Positions 49,681 through 59,078 are shown, counted from the first letter of the stretch. The stretch is DNA of 64,000 nucleotides from Rhizobium sp. P40RR-XXII (GCF_012641405.1 NZ_JABAII010000024.1:1-64000); one strand, 5' to 3'. Notes: generated by a model from the letters alone, not told the origin. A program made the numbers and translations.

Positions 49681-51078
49681 ATGGCGAAGATCGTGGCATT
49701 GGCTGCATATTTCTATCAGGCGGCGGTGGCTTTTGGGCTGCTGATCGCTGTCGCGCATTTGCTGGCTCCGGCGGATTACGCAGCCTATTCGCTGTTCATC
49801 TCGATCAGCCAGTTCGCGGCGATTTTCTGTTTCGAATGGGTTCGCTTTGCTTGCAGCCGTTTCTATCCGGGGCAGGGTCCTGGAAGTGAAGCGCTGGAGC
49901 GAAAGGCACTCACGATGGAGTTTGCGGCGTGCTCGGCAATTTGCCTGATTGCCGCGTCCGCTTCGATCTTCTTTTCTGTTTCGGCGGAGATTGCCGTGCT
50001 CGGCGGCTTGGTCGCGATCTTCCAGGGCGGCAGCGACCTGCATCTCACCATGTTGCGCTTTCGTCAGGAGTTTCGTGTTTTCTCGCGGCTGCAGGGTTCA
50101 CGCGCCACCATTCTCGCAGCCGGCACGCTCGCGGGTGCTGCCGTTGCCCCCAATTTCACTTGCACCGTCATAGGTCTGATGGCCGGTTATATCGCTTACG
50201 GTTTATTGGCTGTGTTTCTGACCCGTGACAGCCTGCGCGAGGCGGCACCCTTCGAGCCGTCGTTGATCCGCAAGCACTTCGTTTATGGCAGCGTTGCCGC
50301 CAGCGCCTCCGTTATCGGCATGCTGACGCCGCTGGGATTGAAATCCATCCTCACGGCCACATTGGGAGCGGGGGCCGCCGCCGGTGCGCTGCTGGCGCTC
50401 GACCTGCTGCAACGGCCCTTCGTGCTGATCGTCTCCGCCCTGCAGGCCATTCAATATCCCGATGTCGTCACGACCTATGATCGCGACGGGGCGACGCCTG
50501 TTTTTGCCAAGCAGCTTGGGGAATATTACTCGCTGCTGACCGGCCTTACACTCATGACGGCTGCCGGTATCTTCGCGTTGCTGCAGCCGGTCGGCCAATT
50601 GGTGATCGCCGCCGGTTTGCGCAACGAATTTCTTGCCGTTGCCCCCTTCGTCATCGGTCTTGCGACATGCCGCGCCCTGACCGCCAACATGATGCCGACG
50701 CCGGCGCATCTGCAGCATCGGCTGCTGACGATCTTCCTGCTCGCAGCGCTGGATTGCGTATTGCTGAACGCCGGCACGCTTATCGGCGGTTACCTCGGCT
50801 CTTTCGGCGATGCTGCTCTTATGGCCGGTGGCATGATCGGCGCGCTCTGCGCCACGGCGATCGGCGTCAAGGTGATGATGTCCCTTGCCTTCGATTTCGT
50901 CTGGCCGCCGGTGGTCTTCTCCGCCATTGGTCTTGCGGTGCCGGTACTGGCGACGACCGGTTTCGGCTGTTCGCTCTGGATATCGGTGGCGGTCGGTGTC
51001 GCCGGCGGCGCGCTCTTTTGCCTGCTTGGCCTCTATAGCTACTTCGTCACCATGTTCCGGCCGCAGGCCCGATCGTGA
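49681..51078 (+). CDS. polysaccharide flippase-like membrane protein (MOP superfamily)
   Basis: A 465-residue protein with 12 or more hydrophobic helices and the arrangement of O-antigen/exopolysaccharide flippases. These move lipid-linked sugar units across the inner membrane. No single diagnostic motif is visible, so the call rests on topology and the adjacent glycosyltransferase. An in-frame TGA directly precedes the ATG, so the start cannot lie further upstream. The Shine-Dalgarno is weak. Confidence 0.65.
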   Translation: MAKIVALAAYFYQAAVAFGLLIAVAHLLAPADYAAYSLFISISQFAAIFCFEWVRFACSRFYPGQGPGSEALERKALTMEFAACSAICLIAASASIFFSVSAEIAVLGGLVAIFQGGSDLHLTMLRFRQEFRVFSRLQGSRATILAAGTLAGAAVAPNFTCTVIGLMAGYIAYGLLAVFLTRDSLREAAPFEPSLIRKHFVYGSVAASASVIGMLTPLGLKSILTATLGAGAAAGALLALDLLQRPFVLIVSALQAIQYPDVVTTYDRDGATPVFAKQLGEYYSLLTGLTLMTAAGIFALLQPVGQLVIAAGLRNEFLAVAPFVIGLATCRALTANMMPTPAHLQHRLLTIFLLAALDCVLLNAGTLIGGYLGSFGDAALMAGGMIGALCATAIGVKVMMSLAFDFVWPPVVFSAIGLAVPVLATTGFGCSLWISVAVGVAGGALFCLLGLYSYFVTMFRPQARS

Positions 51079-51084
51079 AGTCTC

Positions 51085-52170
51085 TCAGAGATCTTCGAGA
51101 ATAGAGAGCACGCGGTCGGCGCTGCCGTCCCAGGAGAAACGCGTGACGTTCTCGTGGCCACGCCGCCGCAGATCCTGGCGTAGCCCGTCGTCCGTTGCGA
51201 TCCTTCGCATGGCGGTGATGAGTTCATCCTGTTGGAAAGGGTCGAAATAGAGCGCGGCATCGCCCGACGCCTCGCGCACGGCGGGGATATCGGCCGCGAG
51301 CACCGGACAGCCCTGCGTCATCGCTTCCAGGGGCGGGATGCCGAAGCCTTCATAAAGGCTCGGGAAGACGAAGGCGGTGGCATGTCGCTCCAGCGCGGCG
51401 ATTTCCGCATCCGTAAGCCTGCCGGGAAAGAGCAAGCTGTCGTTCGATTGCTGGCCTTCCGATTTGAAGACGGTCGGCGCGGAGCCGCCGACGACCACGA
51501 GCTTCTGGTTGTCATCCTTGAGCGCCTTGAAAGCGCGGATGGCGAAATCGAGGTTCTTGTTCGGCTTCATCGTTCCCACAAGCAGGAAGAAGCCGTTCGT
51601 CTTCAGGTCAAGCCGGTGCATCACGGCGTTGTCCGGCTCGATGGCGGCGAAGTGATCGACGGCATTGTAGACGACGTCGATGCCGGCCGAGGGAACCCGG
51701 AACACCGAGGCCAGTTCCTGTCGCGAGAATTCGGAGACGGTGCCGATCTTGGCGGTGCGCGTCAGCACCGTGCCAAGCGCACCGTGCAGCAGGCGGTAGC
51801 TGCGCTTGAAGGATTGCGGATGGCGGAAGATCGTCACGTCGTGGATGACGACCGCCTGGCGGCGATGCAGCAGCGGGCCGCTGCCGCCGAAGCCGATAAG
51901 CCGGCTGCCGCGCGAGCGCGAAAGCAACGATGTTTGCTCCCAGACGTGACCGGGACCGGAACCGAAACTATCGATTTCGATGGTGGAGAGCCTTATATCG
52001 ATGGGTGTATTGCGTGGTACGGCCAGACGCCAGCGCGCGCCTTTCAGCGAGGCGGGCAGGGCGCCTGAGGAGATCTTGCGGTCGAGCGCCAGGGTGAGCT
52101 CGCGCGCGAAGCGCTGCACGCCCGACAAGGACTGGCCAAGGAAACGCCCATTGATGACAATCGACTGCAC
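51085..52170 (-). CDS. glycosyltransferase family 4 (GT-B)
   Basis: A 361-residue retaining glycosyltransferase. The GT4 C-terminal domain has LVGTMKPNKNLDFAIRAFK, then FPSLYEGFGIPPLEAMTQG, whose two Glu (E-x7-E) bind the donor nucleotide sugar. The N-terminal acceptor domain starts INGRFLGQSLSGVQRFARE. The start is a GTG with a modest GGGACC ahead. It converges with the flippase gene, six bases from its stop. Together they suggest a small surface-polysaccharide locus. Sugar and acceptor are unknown. Confidence 0.85.
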   Translation of the reverse strand: MQSIVINGRFLGQSLSGVQRFARELTLALDRKISSGALPASLKGARWRLAVPRNTPIDIRLSTIEIDSFGSGPGHVWEQTSLLSRSRGSRLIGFGGSGPLLHRRQAVVIHDVTIFRHPQSFKRSYRLLHGALGTVLTRTAKIGTVSEFSRQELASVFRVPSAGIDVVYNAVDHFAAIEPDNAVMHRLDLKTNGFFLLVGTMKPNKNLDFAIRAFKALKDDNQKLVVVGGSAPTVFKSEGQQSNDSLLFPGRLTDAEIAALERHATAFVFPSLYEGFGIPPLEAMTQGCPVLAADIPAVREASGDAALYFDPFQQDELITAMRRIATDDGLRQDLRRRGHENVTRFSWDGSADRVLSILEDL

Positions 52171-52251
52171 GCTAAGGGTCCCGATATCTTACTGATCAGG
52201 ACTAGCTTGCACCATTTTGTTTAGAGAAGGTTTAGCCCGGTCGACGCGATT

Positions 52252-52875
52252 TTAGGCAAGCGCATCCTTGCTGCTGATGACCGCGACACCATGGGCTCGC
52301 ATATCGTCGACCGCCGCCTTGACACCGGCCGGGTCGATGCCTCGGCTGGCATCCTCAATGAAGCGAACGGTGACGCCGGGCAGCATTTCGACGGCGTCGA
52401 GCGCCGAGAACTTCACGCAGTAATCGGTCGCCAGCCCGCAAAGATCGAGCTCCGTGACGCCCTTATTGCGCAAATAGGCGGCCAGTCCGGTAAGGGCTGT
52501 CTGATCGTTGTCACGGAAAGCGGAATAGCTATCGACCGCGGGGTTCTGGCCCTTTTGCTGGATAAAATCGACGGCCGCGACATGGAGGCCGGGATGGAAT
52601 TCGGCATCTTTAGTGTTCTGGACGCAGTGGTCGGGCCACATCATCTGCGGCTTGCCTGATAGCGTACCCATTTCGAAGGGCTTCTTGCCGGGATGGGAGG
52701 AGGCGAAGCTGCCGTGGCCAGCCGGATGCCAGTCCTGCGAAGCGACAACCAGATCGTATTTGCGGCTGTCGATGAGCTCGTTGGCGATGGGCACCACCTG
52801 ATCTCCATCCGGCACGGGGAGATTTCCGCCGGGGCAGAAGCCGTTTTGGATGTCGATGAGCAGCAGTGCTTTCAT
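52252..52875 (-). CDS. pncA: nicotinamidase PncA
   Basis: A 207-residue amidohydrolase that converts nicotinamide to nicotinate for NAD salvage. The catalytic triad is visible: Asp8 in LLIDIQNGF, Lys108 in FIQQKGQNP and Cys153 in GLATDYCVKFS. The metal ligands are Asp48, His50 and His54 in QDWHPAGHGSF. Length is normal (213 in E. coli). Confidence 0.94.
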   Translation of the reverse strand: MKALLLIDIQNGFCPGGNLPVPDGDQVVPIANELIDSRKYDLVVASQDWHPAGHGSFASSHPGKKPFEMGTLSGKPQMMWPDHCVQNTKDAEFHPGLHVAAVDFIQQKGQNPAVDSYSAFRDNDQTALTGLAAYLRNKGVTELDLCGLATDYCVKFSALDAVEMLPGVTVRFIEDASRGIDPAGVKAAVDDMRAHGVAVISSKDALA

Positions 52876-52937
52876 GAGGCCAGTCCTTCAGGTTTGTTGT
52901 GCCGCACGATGCCAAGCGGCGCGCCTCGGATCAAGCC

Positions 52938-52973
52938 CTTTGCGCTCCGCTGGAAAACCGGCGGAGCGCAAAG
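52938..52973. other. strong hairpin between fucP-type transporter and pncA
   Basis: A 16-bp stem (one G-T pair) closes on an AAAA tetraloop: CTTTGCGCTCCGCTGG with CCGGCGGAGCGCAAAG. The transporter gene ends before it and pncA begins after it on the same (reverse) strand. It has no T run, so it is not a classic terminator. It may protect the transporter mRNA 3' end or be a repeat relic. Confidence 0.5.
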
Positions 52974-52984
52974 CCTAGTCAGTC

Positions 52985-54268
52985 TCAGGCCGGCTTGTGG
53001 CCCTTGAGCCCGTAGAAGGCGATATAGACGTAGCAGATGATCGGCATCAGGAAGGCGAGATGAATGCCGATGGTATCGGCGAGGCCACCCTGGATGACCG
53101 GCAGGATGGCGCCGCCGACAATGGCAAGGCACAAAATGCCCGAACCCTGGCTCGTATATTTGCCGAGGCCGTGCAGCGCCAGGCTGAAGATCGTCGGGAA
53201 CATGATCGAGTTGAACAGGCCGATCGCCAGCACGGACCACATGGCGACATGGCCCGTTGTCAGCACGGTGACCACGAGCAGGATGATGACTGCAGCGGCG
53301 TTGAAGGCAAGCGCCTTGCCGTCATCGATATGACGCATGATCAGCGAGCCGATGAAGCGTCCGATCATGGCGCCGCCCCAGAAGTAAGAGACGTAGTGGG
53401 CGGCATCGGCTTCGGAGAGATGCGCGATATCGGGCTGACTCAGGAAGTTGACGAGGAAGCTGCCGACGCTGACTTCGGCGCCGACATAGAGGAAAATGCC
53501 AACGGCGCCGAGCACGAGGTGGCGGTACTGCCAGGCGGAACCGCCGCCGCGCATCGGCTCGACCGTTTCCTCGTCTTCGACCTCGGGCAGCTTCAACGCA
53601 GCAAAGACCGCTGCGAGCACCAGGAAGGCGGCCGCGAGGAGCAGATAGGGGAACTTGACCGCGCCGGCTTCGGCAAGCCTGATGGCATCGAGCTGTTCCG
53701 GGGTAGCGTTAGCGGCTGCAACGGTTGCGGCAGACAGGATCAGCATCGCGCCGAAGTAAGGTGCGATCGTCGTGCCGAGGGAGTTGAAGGCCTGCGTCAG
53801 GTTCAGTCGGCTGGCTGCCGTATCCGGCGGTCCCAATACGGTGACATAGGGATTTGCGGCCACCTGCAGGATTGTGATGCCGGTGGCGAGCACGAAGAGC
53901 GCGCCCAGGAAGAGCGCATAAACGCGATAGCTGGCGGCGGGGATGAACAGGGCGCAGCCGACTGCCGCGATGGTAAGGCCGACGACGATGCCCCACTTGT
54001 AGGTGATGCGCTTCACGATCGCTCCAGCCGGCAGAGATACGATGGAGTATGCGCCGAAAAAGCAGAGCTGGATGAGCATCGCTTGAGTGTAGTTGAGCTG
54101 AAAGACGCTCTTCAGGTGCGGGACCAGAATATCGTTCAGGCAAGTGATGAAGCCCCACATGAAAAAGAGTGAGGTGAGTGCGATAAGCGCGAATTGGTAA
54201 CTGCCCTGGCCTTGGCGTGCGGATGCACGGGCGCTGGTGGGCGCAGAGCTTGTTGCTGAGCCAGCCAC
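52985..54268 (-). CDS. FucP/GluP-type sugar:H+ symporter (MFS)
   Basis: A 427-residue, twelve-helix transporter of the FucP/glucose-galactose family. It has [24 protein letters not shown] in helix 1, with the Asn-Asp pair and loop typical of FucP and Brucella Glu[32 protein letters not shown] in the middle is also characteristic. The start is a GTG after GAGGATAAAAA, giving a Ser/Ala-rich N-terminus. The sugar could be fucose, glucose or galactose; sequence alone does not settle it. A palindrome 131 bases upstream may be its operator. Confidence 0.85.
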   Translation of the reverse strand: MAGSATSSAPTSARASARQGQGSYQFALIALTSLFFMWGFITCLNDILVPHLKSVFQLNYTQAMLIQLCFFGAYSIVSLPAGAIVKRITYKWGIVVGLTIAAVGCALFIPAASYRVYALFLGALFVLATGITILQVAANPYVTVLGPPDTAASRLNLTQAFNSLGTTIAPYFGAMLILSAATVAAANATPEQLDAIRLAEAGAVKFPYLLLAAAFLVLAAVFAALKLPEVEDEETVEPMRGGGSAWQYRHLVLGAVGIFLYVGAEVSVGSFLVNFLSQPDIAHLSEADAAHYVSYFWGGAMIGRFIGSLIMRHIDDGKALAFNAAAVIILLVVTVLTTGHVAMWSVLAIGLFNSIMFPTIFSLALHGLGKYTSQGSGILCLAIVGGAILPVIQGGLADTIGIHLAFLMPIICYVYIAFYGLKGHKPA

Positions 54269-54398
54269 TTTTTATCCTCGGTTCTTGTTGTTGCCAGGCT
54301 TCGAGATTCGACCCGGGCGAAAAGCCCGAACGGGCCGGAAGGACTGGCAGCGGCTTGCCGAGACGCCCGCAAGAAGCACGGAATCCCGAAGCCGCTTA

Positions 54399-54415
54399 AA
54401 TCGATATAATCGATT
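54399..54415. promoter_or_regulatory. operator-like palindrome upstream of the sugar transporter
   Basis: AATCGAT-ATA-ATCGATT is a perfect 7-bp inverted repeat with a 3-base spacer, followed by TTGGATCATT. It lies 131 bases before the transporter GTG, in a 272-base spacer with no gene. Palindromes of this size often bind LacI/ROK/GntR sugar regulators, but no such regulator is encoded nearby. Confidence 0.45.
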
Positions 54416-54540
54416 GGATCATTATTGGTAGCTTGCTAGGAATGCGGATTTTGCAATGCAGCAATGCGGTTTGCAGCAAAGGCTGAAGACATCGAGCGAA
54501 GCAATTCAGCCTCCCTTACGGCGCGTCTGATCCGCAGGCA

Positions 54541-55155
54541 TCAGCCCTTGTTGGCTAGATAGCCGAACACGGCGCGCTTCACGCGAAGCGCCAATTGACC
54601 TTTATCTCCGTCACCGTGTTCTCCGGCGGCGTCGACCATTCCCTTGATGATCGCCACCACGTCGCGGCTTGCAACATCGATATCGGCCTGCGGCGGCAGG
54701 TCCGGTCGCCGAAGCGTTGCGCGCGTGAGTTCGAAGAACCGCATCTTCACTCGTTCCGTAGTGTCGTCGAGCGGCAGGCGTGCTTCCTCAAAGTCGAGCA
54801 GGCGGGCAAGAGCCGGCCGGCGAAGCTGCTGCTCGACGCAGGGGAGGATGAGTGCCGACAGGGCTTGACTGCCGGTGGGCTGGTCGGTTGCGCTTTCCGC
54901 ATCCTCGACGAGGCGGCTCGTTTCTCTGAGGATCAAGGCTCCGATCAGCGCATCCTTGCGTGGAAAATATTGATAGAGCGAGCCGACGCTGACACCGGCC
55001 TTCTCCGCCACCGCATTGGTGGAAAAGGCTTCATGGCCGCGCTCTTCCAAAATGCGAGCCGCAGCCTCGACAATTGCCTCGACGGTCGCGAGCGAACGGG
55101 CTTGCTTCGGTGTTTTTCTCGGCGCCGGGCGGCTCTTCAGAGGGCTCTCGGACAT
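54541..55155 (-). CDS. TetR family transcriptional regulator
   Basis: A 204-residue regulator. The N-terminal TetR helix-turn-helix reads KQARSLATVEAIVEAAARIL, then FSTNAVAEKAGVSVGSLYQYFPRKDALIGAL (about residues 44-74), followed by an all-helical ligand domain. It is divergent from the SDR gene across 171 bases, so it probably represses that gene and itself. An imperfect AGCGAATTATCGCT palindrome (55180-55193) near its own start is a candidate operator. AGGAA precedes the ATG. The effector is unknown. Confidence 0.9.
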   Translation of the reverse strand: MSESPLKSRPAPRKTPKQARSLATVEAIVEAAARILEERGHEAFSTNAVAEKAGVSVGSLYQYFPRKDALIGALILRETSRLVEDAESATDQPTGSQALSALILPCVEQQLRRPALARLLDFEEARLPLDDTTERVKMRFFELTRATLRRPDLPPQADIDVASRDVVAIIKGMVDAAGEHGDGDKGQLALRVKRAVFGYLANKG

Positions 55156-55326
55156 GTTCCTGGAATGCGAGTGGTAAAAAGCGAATTATCGCTCATATTA
55201 CAGGTCGTAGCCCAACGAAACAAGCGTTCCAGCAACATCCGGAGATTGAAGTCCCCGGCGTGTTCCAGCGCGCATGCGTGCGCGACGCTCGCCGTTCGGG
55301 CCGGAAAGACAAATGGAGATAAATGC

Positions 55327-56064
55327 ATGTCCAGCGAAATCAAAACCGCGATCGTCACCGGAGCATCGAAGGGCATCGGTGCCGCCATTGCGGGGCAGCT
55401 TGCCGCCGATGGTTTTCAGACCATCGTCAATTACGCATCGAGCATGGGAGAGGCTGAGGACGTCGTCGCCTGCATCGAAGCGGCGGGCGGCCGCGCGATT
55501 GCGGTCCGTGCGGATGTGGCCGACGCTTCGGCTGTTGCGGCGTTGTTCGATCGTGCCGAAGCCGAGTTCGGAGAGGTCGATGTGCTCGTCAACAATGCCG
55601 GGATCGGCAAATTCTCGCCGTTGGCGCAGGTGAGCGATGAGGATTTTCAACAGCAGATTGCCGTCAACCTCACAGGCACGTTCAACGGAATGCGGGAAGG
55701 TGCAAAGCGGGTGAGGGATGGCGGCCGCATCATCAACCTCTCCACGAGCATCATCGGCCATTATTCTCCCGGCAACGGCGTCTATGCGGCGACGAAGGCG
55801 GCGGTGGAAGCCATGACGCATACGCTCGCCAAGGAACTCGGCACGCGCGGCGTGACAGTCAATGCCGTCGCGCCTGGACCGATCGCCACGGAACTGTTGT
55901 TCAAGGGACGGTCCGAGGAGCTGATCCAGCGGCTGATCAACGATATTCCGCTCGGGCGACTCGGGCTGCCGGAAGAGATCGCCCAGATCGTATCGTTTCT
56001 CGCCGGTGCTCAGAGCGGCTGGATCAATGGGCAGATCATCCGCGCGAATGGCGGGCGCAATTGA
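55327..56064 (+). CDS. short-chain dehydrogenase/reductase (SDR), TetR-controlled
   Basis: A 245-residue classical SDR. The cofactor motif TGASKGIG (about 11-18), NNAG (about 88-91), catalytic Ser in NLSTSIIGH and YAATK (about 155-159) are intact, with the C-terminal VAPGPIATELLF. The start at MSSEIKT follows GGAGA; a much longer open reading through the tetR antisense is not coding. FabG-like enzymes reduce ketones or aldehydes. The substrate is unknown. Confidence 0.9.
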   Translation: MSSEIKTAIVTGASKGIGAAIAGQLAADGFQTIVNYASSMGEAEDVVACIEAAGGRAIAVRADVADASAVAALFDRAEAEFGEVDVLVNNAGIGKFSPLAQVSDEDFQQQIAVNLTGTFNGMREGAKRVRDGGRIINLSTSIIGHYSPGNGVYAATKAAVEAMTHTLAKELGTRGVTVNAVAPGPIATELLFKGRSEELIQRLINDIPLGRLGLPEEIAQIVSFLAGAQSGWINGQIIRANGGRN

Positions 56065-56103
56065 GGGTGGTGATCGCTCAAGACGGCAAGGGACTTATCC
56101 GGT

Positions 56104-57024
56104 TTACTTGCCGCTTGCCCGTCCTTCGCCGCCGGCGGGAAAGCGCCTGACATGCTCGATCAGCGCGCGAAGCTTCGGAGCAGTGTTTCGGCGGCTCGGA
56201 TAATAGAGATAGAAGCCCGCGAAGTAGGGGCAATAATCCTCCAGGATCGGCTGCAACTCCCCGCGGCCGATGAAGGGGCGGAAGCTTTCCTCCATTCCAA
56301 ATGAGATGCCGGCCCCTGCGACGGCGAGCTTGATCATCAGGCCCATGTCGTTGGTGGTGATCGTCGACGGCACCGCGACGCTGAACTCCTTGCCCGCTTC
56401 GGCGAATTCCCAGCGATAGGGCGCCGATTTCGGGGAAGGGCGCCAGCCGATGCAGGCATGCCCGGCAAGGTCTGCCGGGTGTGATGGCACGCCGAAGTGT
56501 TCGCGATAGGATGGGGCACAGACGGCCAGTTGCCGCTCGGCGCCCGCGATCGGCACGGCGATCATATCCTGCGCGATGACTTCTCCCAGCCGCACGCCCG
56601 CGTCATAGCCTTCGGCGGCGATGTCGAATTCCTCGTCCGTGACGGTGATATCAAGCTCCACCTTGGGATATTGGTGGACGAAGCCGGCGAGGAGCGGCCC
56701 TGCCAGAAAACGTTCGGCAATCGAGGAGACCGCAAGCCTCAGACGTCCGCGCGGAAGCTCCGTCAGCGCCTTGGTCCCCTCCAGTGCCGCGCGCATGTCC
56801 GCCACTGCCGGAGCGACCCTCTCATAGAGCCGCTCGCCGGCTTCGGTGAGGCTGACGCTCCGCGTCGTACGGAGCACAAGCGCGATGCCGAGATTTTCCT
56901 CAAGGCGACGGATCGTCTGGCTGACGGCGGAACGCGTCACGCCGAGCCGCGTCGCCGCAGCCCGGAAGCTCCGTTCCTCCGCAACGAGCGCAAAAACGGC
57001 AAGCGCATTCAGATCCGGCTCCAT
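56104..57024 (-). CDS. LysR family transcriptional regulator
   Basis: A 306-residue LTTR. The N-terminal winged helix is LNALAVFALVAEERSFRAAA, then LGVTRSAVSQTIRRLEENLG, followed by a type 2 periplasmic-binding-like effector domain (RGRLRLAVSSIAERFLAGP onward). It is divergent from the second SDR gene across 106 bases, the classic arrangement for an LTTR that controls its neighbour. The effector is unknown. Confidence 0.92.
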   Translation of the reverse strand: MEPDLNALAVFALVAEERSFRAAATRLGVTRSAVSQTIRRLEENLGIALVLRTTRSVSLTEAGERLYERVAPAVADMRAALEGTKALTELPRGRLRLAVSSIAERFLAGPLLAGFVHQYPKVELDITVTDEEFDIAAEGYDAGVRLGEVIAQDMIAVPIAGAERQLAVCAPSYREHFGVPSHPADLAGHACIGWRPSPKSAPYRWEFAEAGKEFSVAVPSTITTNDMGLMIKLAVAGAGISFGMEESFRPFIGRGELQPILEDYCPYFAGFYLYYPSRRNTAPKLRALIEHVRRFPAGGEGRASGK

Positions 57025-57130
57025 TGGTTATTTTTTCTTTCCAATCTGGCAAGGGAATGATGGCTTATCGAAACAATAGCTGACCCTTACAGTCAAGGCC
57101 TCATGACATAGACCAAGAAAGGATGAGGTC

Positions 57131-57856
57131 GTGCCGATTGATAAGGTCATTCTGATTACTGGGGCTTCGAGCGGGATCGGTGAGGCCATTGCCCGCGAAC
57201 TTGCCGCCGCCGGCGCGAAAGTGGCGCTGGGCGCGAGGCGGGTGGAACGCCTGGAGGCGCTGGCGGCCGAATTGAGCGCGGCAGGCGGTACCGTGCTCGC
57301 CCATCCCCTTGATGTGACGGACCGCCGGAGCTTCGAGGCTTCCGTCAGCGCCGCTCGACAGAAATGGGGACGCGTCGATGTCATCGTCAACAATGCCGGG
57401 GTGATGCCGCTGTCGCTGATGGCGTCGCTGAAGGTCGAGGAATGGGACCGGATGATCGACGTCAACATCAAAGGCGTGCTGTATGGCATTGCCGCAGTTC
57501 TGCCCGAGATGATCGCGCGCAATTCCGGCCAGATCATCAACATCGCATCGATCGGAGCGCTTGCGGTTTCACCGACCGCTGCGGTCTATTGCGCCACGAA
57601 ACATGCGGTGCGGGCGATCTCCGATGGACTGCGCCAGGAACACAAGACGTTGCGCGTGACCTGCATCCATCCCGGCGTCGTCGAAAGCGAGCTTGCCGAC
57701 ACAATCACCGATCCCGTCGCCGCCGAGGCGATGAAAACCTATCGCGCCATCGCCTTGAAGCCCGATGCCATCGCCCGCGCCGTGCGCTTCGCCATCGAGC
57801 AGCCCGAGGATGTCGATGTCAACGAGATCGTCGTGCGCCCGACGGCCAACACCTAG
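57131..57856 (+). CDS. short-chain dehydrogenase/reductase (SDR), LysR-linked
   Basis: A 241-residue classical SDR of the YdfG/serine-dehydrogenase-like group. TGASSGIG (about 10-17), NNAGVMPLSLM (about 87-97), the catalytic Ser in IINIASIGA and YCATK (about 154-158) are present. The GTG start has AAAGGATGAGG ahead. A secreted Atu4866-family gene follows after 11 bases, suggesting an operon induced by the divergent LysR protein. Substrate unknown. Confidence 0.92.
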   Translation: MPIDKVILITGASSGIGEAIARELAAAGAKVALGARRVERLEALAAELSAAGGTVLAHPLDVTDRRSFEASVSAARQKWGRVDVIVNNAGVMPLSLMASLKVEEWDRMIDVNIKGVLYGIAAVLPEMIARNSGQIINIASIGALAVSPTAAVYCATKHAVRAISDGLRQEHKTLRVTCIHPGVVESELADTITDPVAAEAMKTYRAIALKPDAIARAVRFAIEQPEDVDVNEIVVRPTANT

Positions 57857-57867
57857 CGGCGCGAGAC

Positions 57868-58218
57868 ATGGCCACAATCCAAAGTCTCACCGTGGCTCTT
57901 GCCGCCAGCGCCATATTCATCGTCACATCAGAGGTTTACGCCACCATGAACAACAAGCCCAATGCATCCGCGACCATCCAGCAAAGCCATCCCTATGCCG
58001 GCATGTGGGTTACCGCCGATGGCTATGTGCGTCACAATTTGCTGCCGAACGGCCGCTATGACGAAGCGCGCGGCCAGCGCGAAAGCGCCTATCAGGGGCG
58101 CTATGAAGTTCGCGGCAATCACATCGACTATTGGGACGATACAGGTTTCACCGCCGATGGAGATTTCATCGACGACGTGCTCCATCACGGCGGCATGATC
58201 CTCCATCGACAGAAGTAG
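57868..58218 (+). CDS. secreted Atu4866-family protein
   Basis: A 116-residue protein with a hydrophobic N-terminus (about 6-26, signal peptide), then the compact domain GMWVTADGYVRHNLLPNGRYDEA, YQGRYEVRGNHIDYWDDTGF and DGDFIDDVLHHGGMILHR. This matches the Agrobacterium Atu4866 family, a small beta-barrel of unknown function that often accompanies SDR genes. It begins 11 bases after the SDR stop. A second ATG at residue 27 would give a cytoplasmic form. Confidence 0.8.
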   Translation: MATIQSLTVALAASAIFIVTSEVYATMNNKPNASATIQQSHPYAGMWVTADGYVRHNLLPNGRYDEARGQRESAYQGRYEVRGNHIDYWDDTGFTADGDFIDDVLHHGGMILHRQK

Positions 58219-58234
58219 CATGGTATCAAATCGC

Positions 58235-58275
58235 GCCATCGCGAGACCGTCTGTGTCTCGCGATGGCATTCCTCT
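58235..58275. terminator. hairpin between the Atu4866-family gene and the GST gene
   Basis: A perfect 13-bp stem, GCCATCGCGAGAC with GTCTCGCGATGGC, and a 7-base loop are followed by ATTCCTCTT. It lies between convergent genes. The T content is weak but the stem is strong. Confidence 0.6.
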
Positions 58276-58293
58276 TGCCCGCCGCCGCGGTGG

Positions 58294-58929
58294 TCAGTCG
58301 AATGCCAATCCTTCTTCCACGATGGATTTACGCACGGCATCGCGTTGCCTCATGCGCAGATACCAGGCCTTGAGATGATCGAGTTCATCGAAGTGGATCC
58401 CTGCCTTGTAGTAGGATTTCAGCCATGCCGCCTGGCCCCAGCCCGTCAGCGCAAAAAGATAGGCATCGGCAACCGTAAACCTGTCGCCCATCAGGAAGAG
58501 GCGGTCGGCAAGATGTGCGTCGATCCATTGATATCGCTTTTCGAGCTTCGGCCTTGCCGTCTCGACATAACCTCCCGCCAGCCGAGCATAGAGAAGCGGA
58601 ATGAAGCCCTTGTGGATTTCCGTCGACAGGAAGCCGAGCATTTCCTGCAGCTTGTAGCGCGCCATCGTGCCGGCGGCCGGCAACAATCCAGCCTCGGGCT
58701 TCAAGTCCGCCAGATATTGGACGATCGCCGGTCCCTCTCTCAGATGATTGCCGTCGGCGAGTTCGAGAACGGGGACATAGCCGTGCGGATTGACGCCGTG
58801 AAAATCCAGCCCAGCCTCGGTCTTGTGGCTGGTGTGATCGACCTTGATCAGTTCCACGTCCAGGCCGAGTTCGTTGATGACGATATGGGGCGAGAGCGAG
58901 CAGCTTGCCGGCATGTAGTATAGTTTCAC
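58294..58929 (-). CDS. beta-class glutathione S-transferase
   Basis: A 211-residue GST. The N-terminal thioredoxin-like domain begins KLYYMPASCSLSPHIVINELG, with the beta-class Cys near position 10. NPHGYVPVLELADGNHLREGPAIVQYLA forms the glutathione-binding edge, and the all-helical C-terminal domain ends near residue 205. These conjugate or transfer glutathione to electrophiles. It is divergent from the HxlR regulator, which suggests electrophile-responsive control. Confidence 0.93.
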   Translation of the reverse strand: MKLYYMPASCSLSPHIVINELGLDVELIKVDHTSHKTEAGLDFHGVNPHGYVPVLELADGNHLREGPAIVQYLADLKPEAGLLPAAGTMARYKLQEMLGFLSTEIHKGFIPLLYARLAGGYVETARPKLEKRYQWIDAHLADRLFLMGDRFTVADAYLFALTGWGQAAWLKSYYKAGIHFDELDHLKAWYLRMRQRDAVRKSIVEEGLAFD

Positions 58930-59078
58930 TGAAGGTCTCCATGGTGTTTCCAGTGCCAGCCTCCCCTTGGAAGGCTGGCTGCCGAACCAGGTAATCCCTT
59001 TGGTATAGAATCGTAAGAACGGAAAAGTTTGACATCTAGGTTCAAAAATTATACCGCCTCAAGCATGAGGAATGCGTG

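Noticed and set aside
54595-55326. Extension of the first SDR gene upstream across tetR
   Set aside because: It is antisense to a complete TetR gene. The SDR domain and Shine-Dalgarno begin at 55327.
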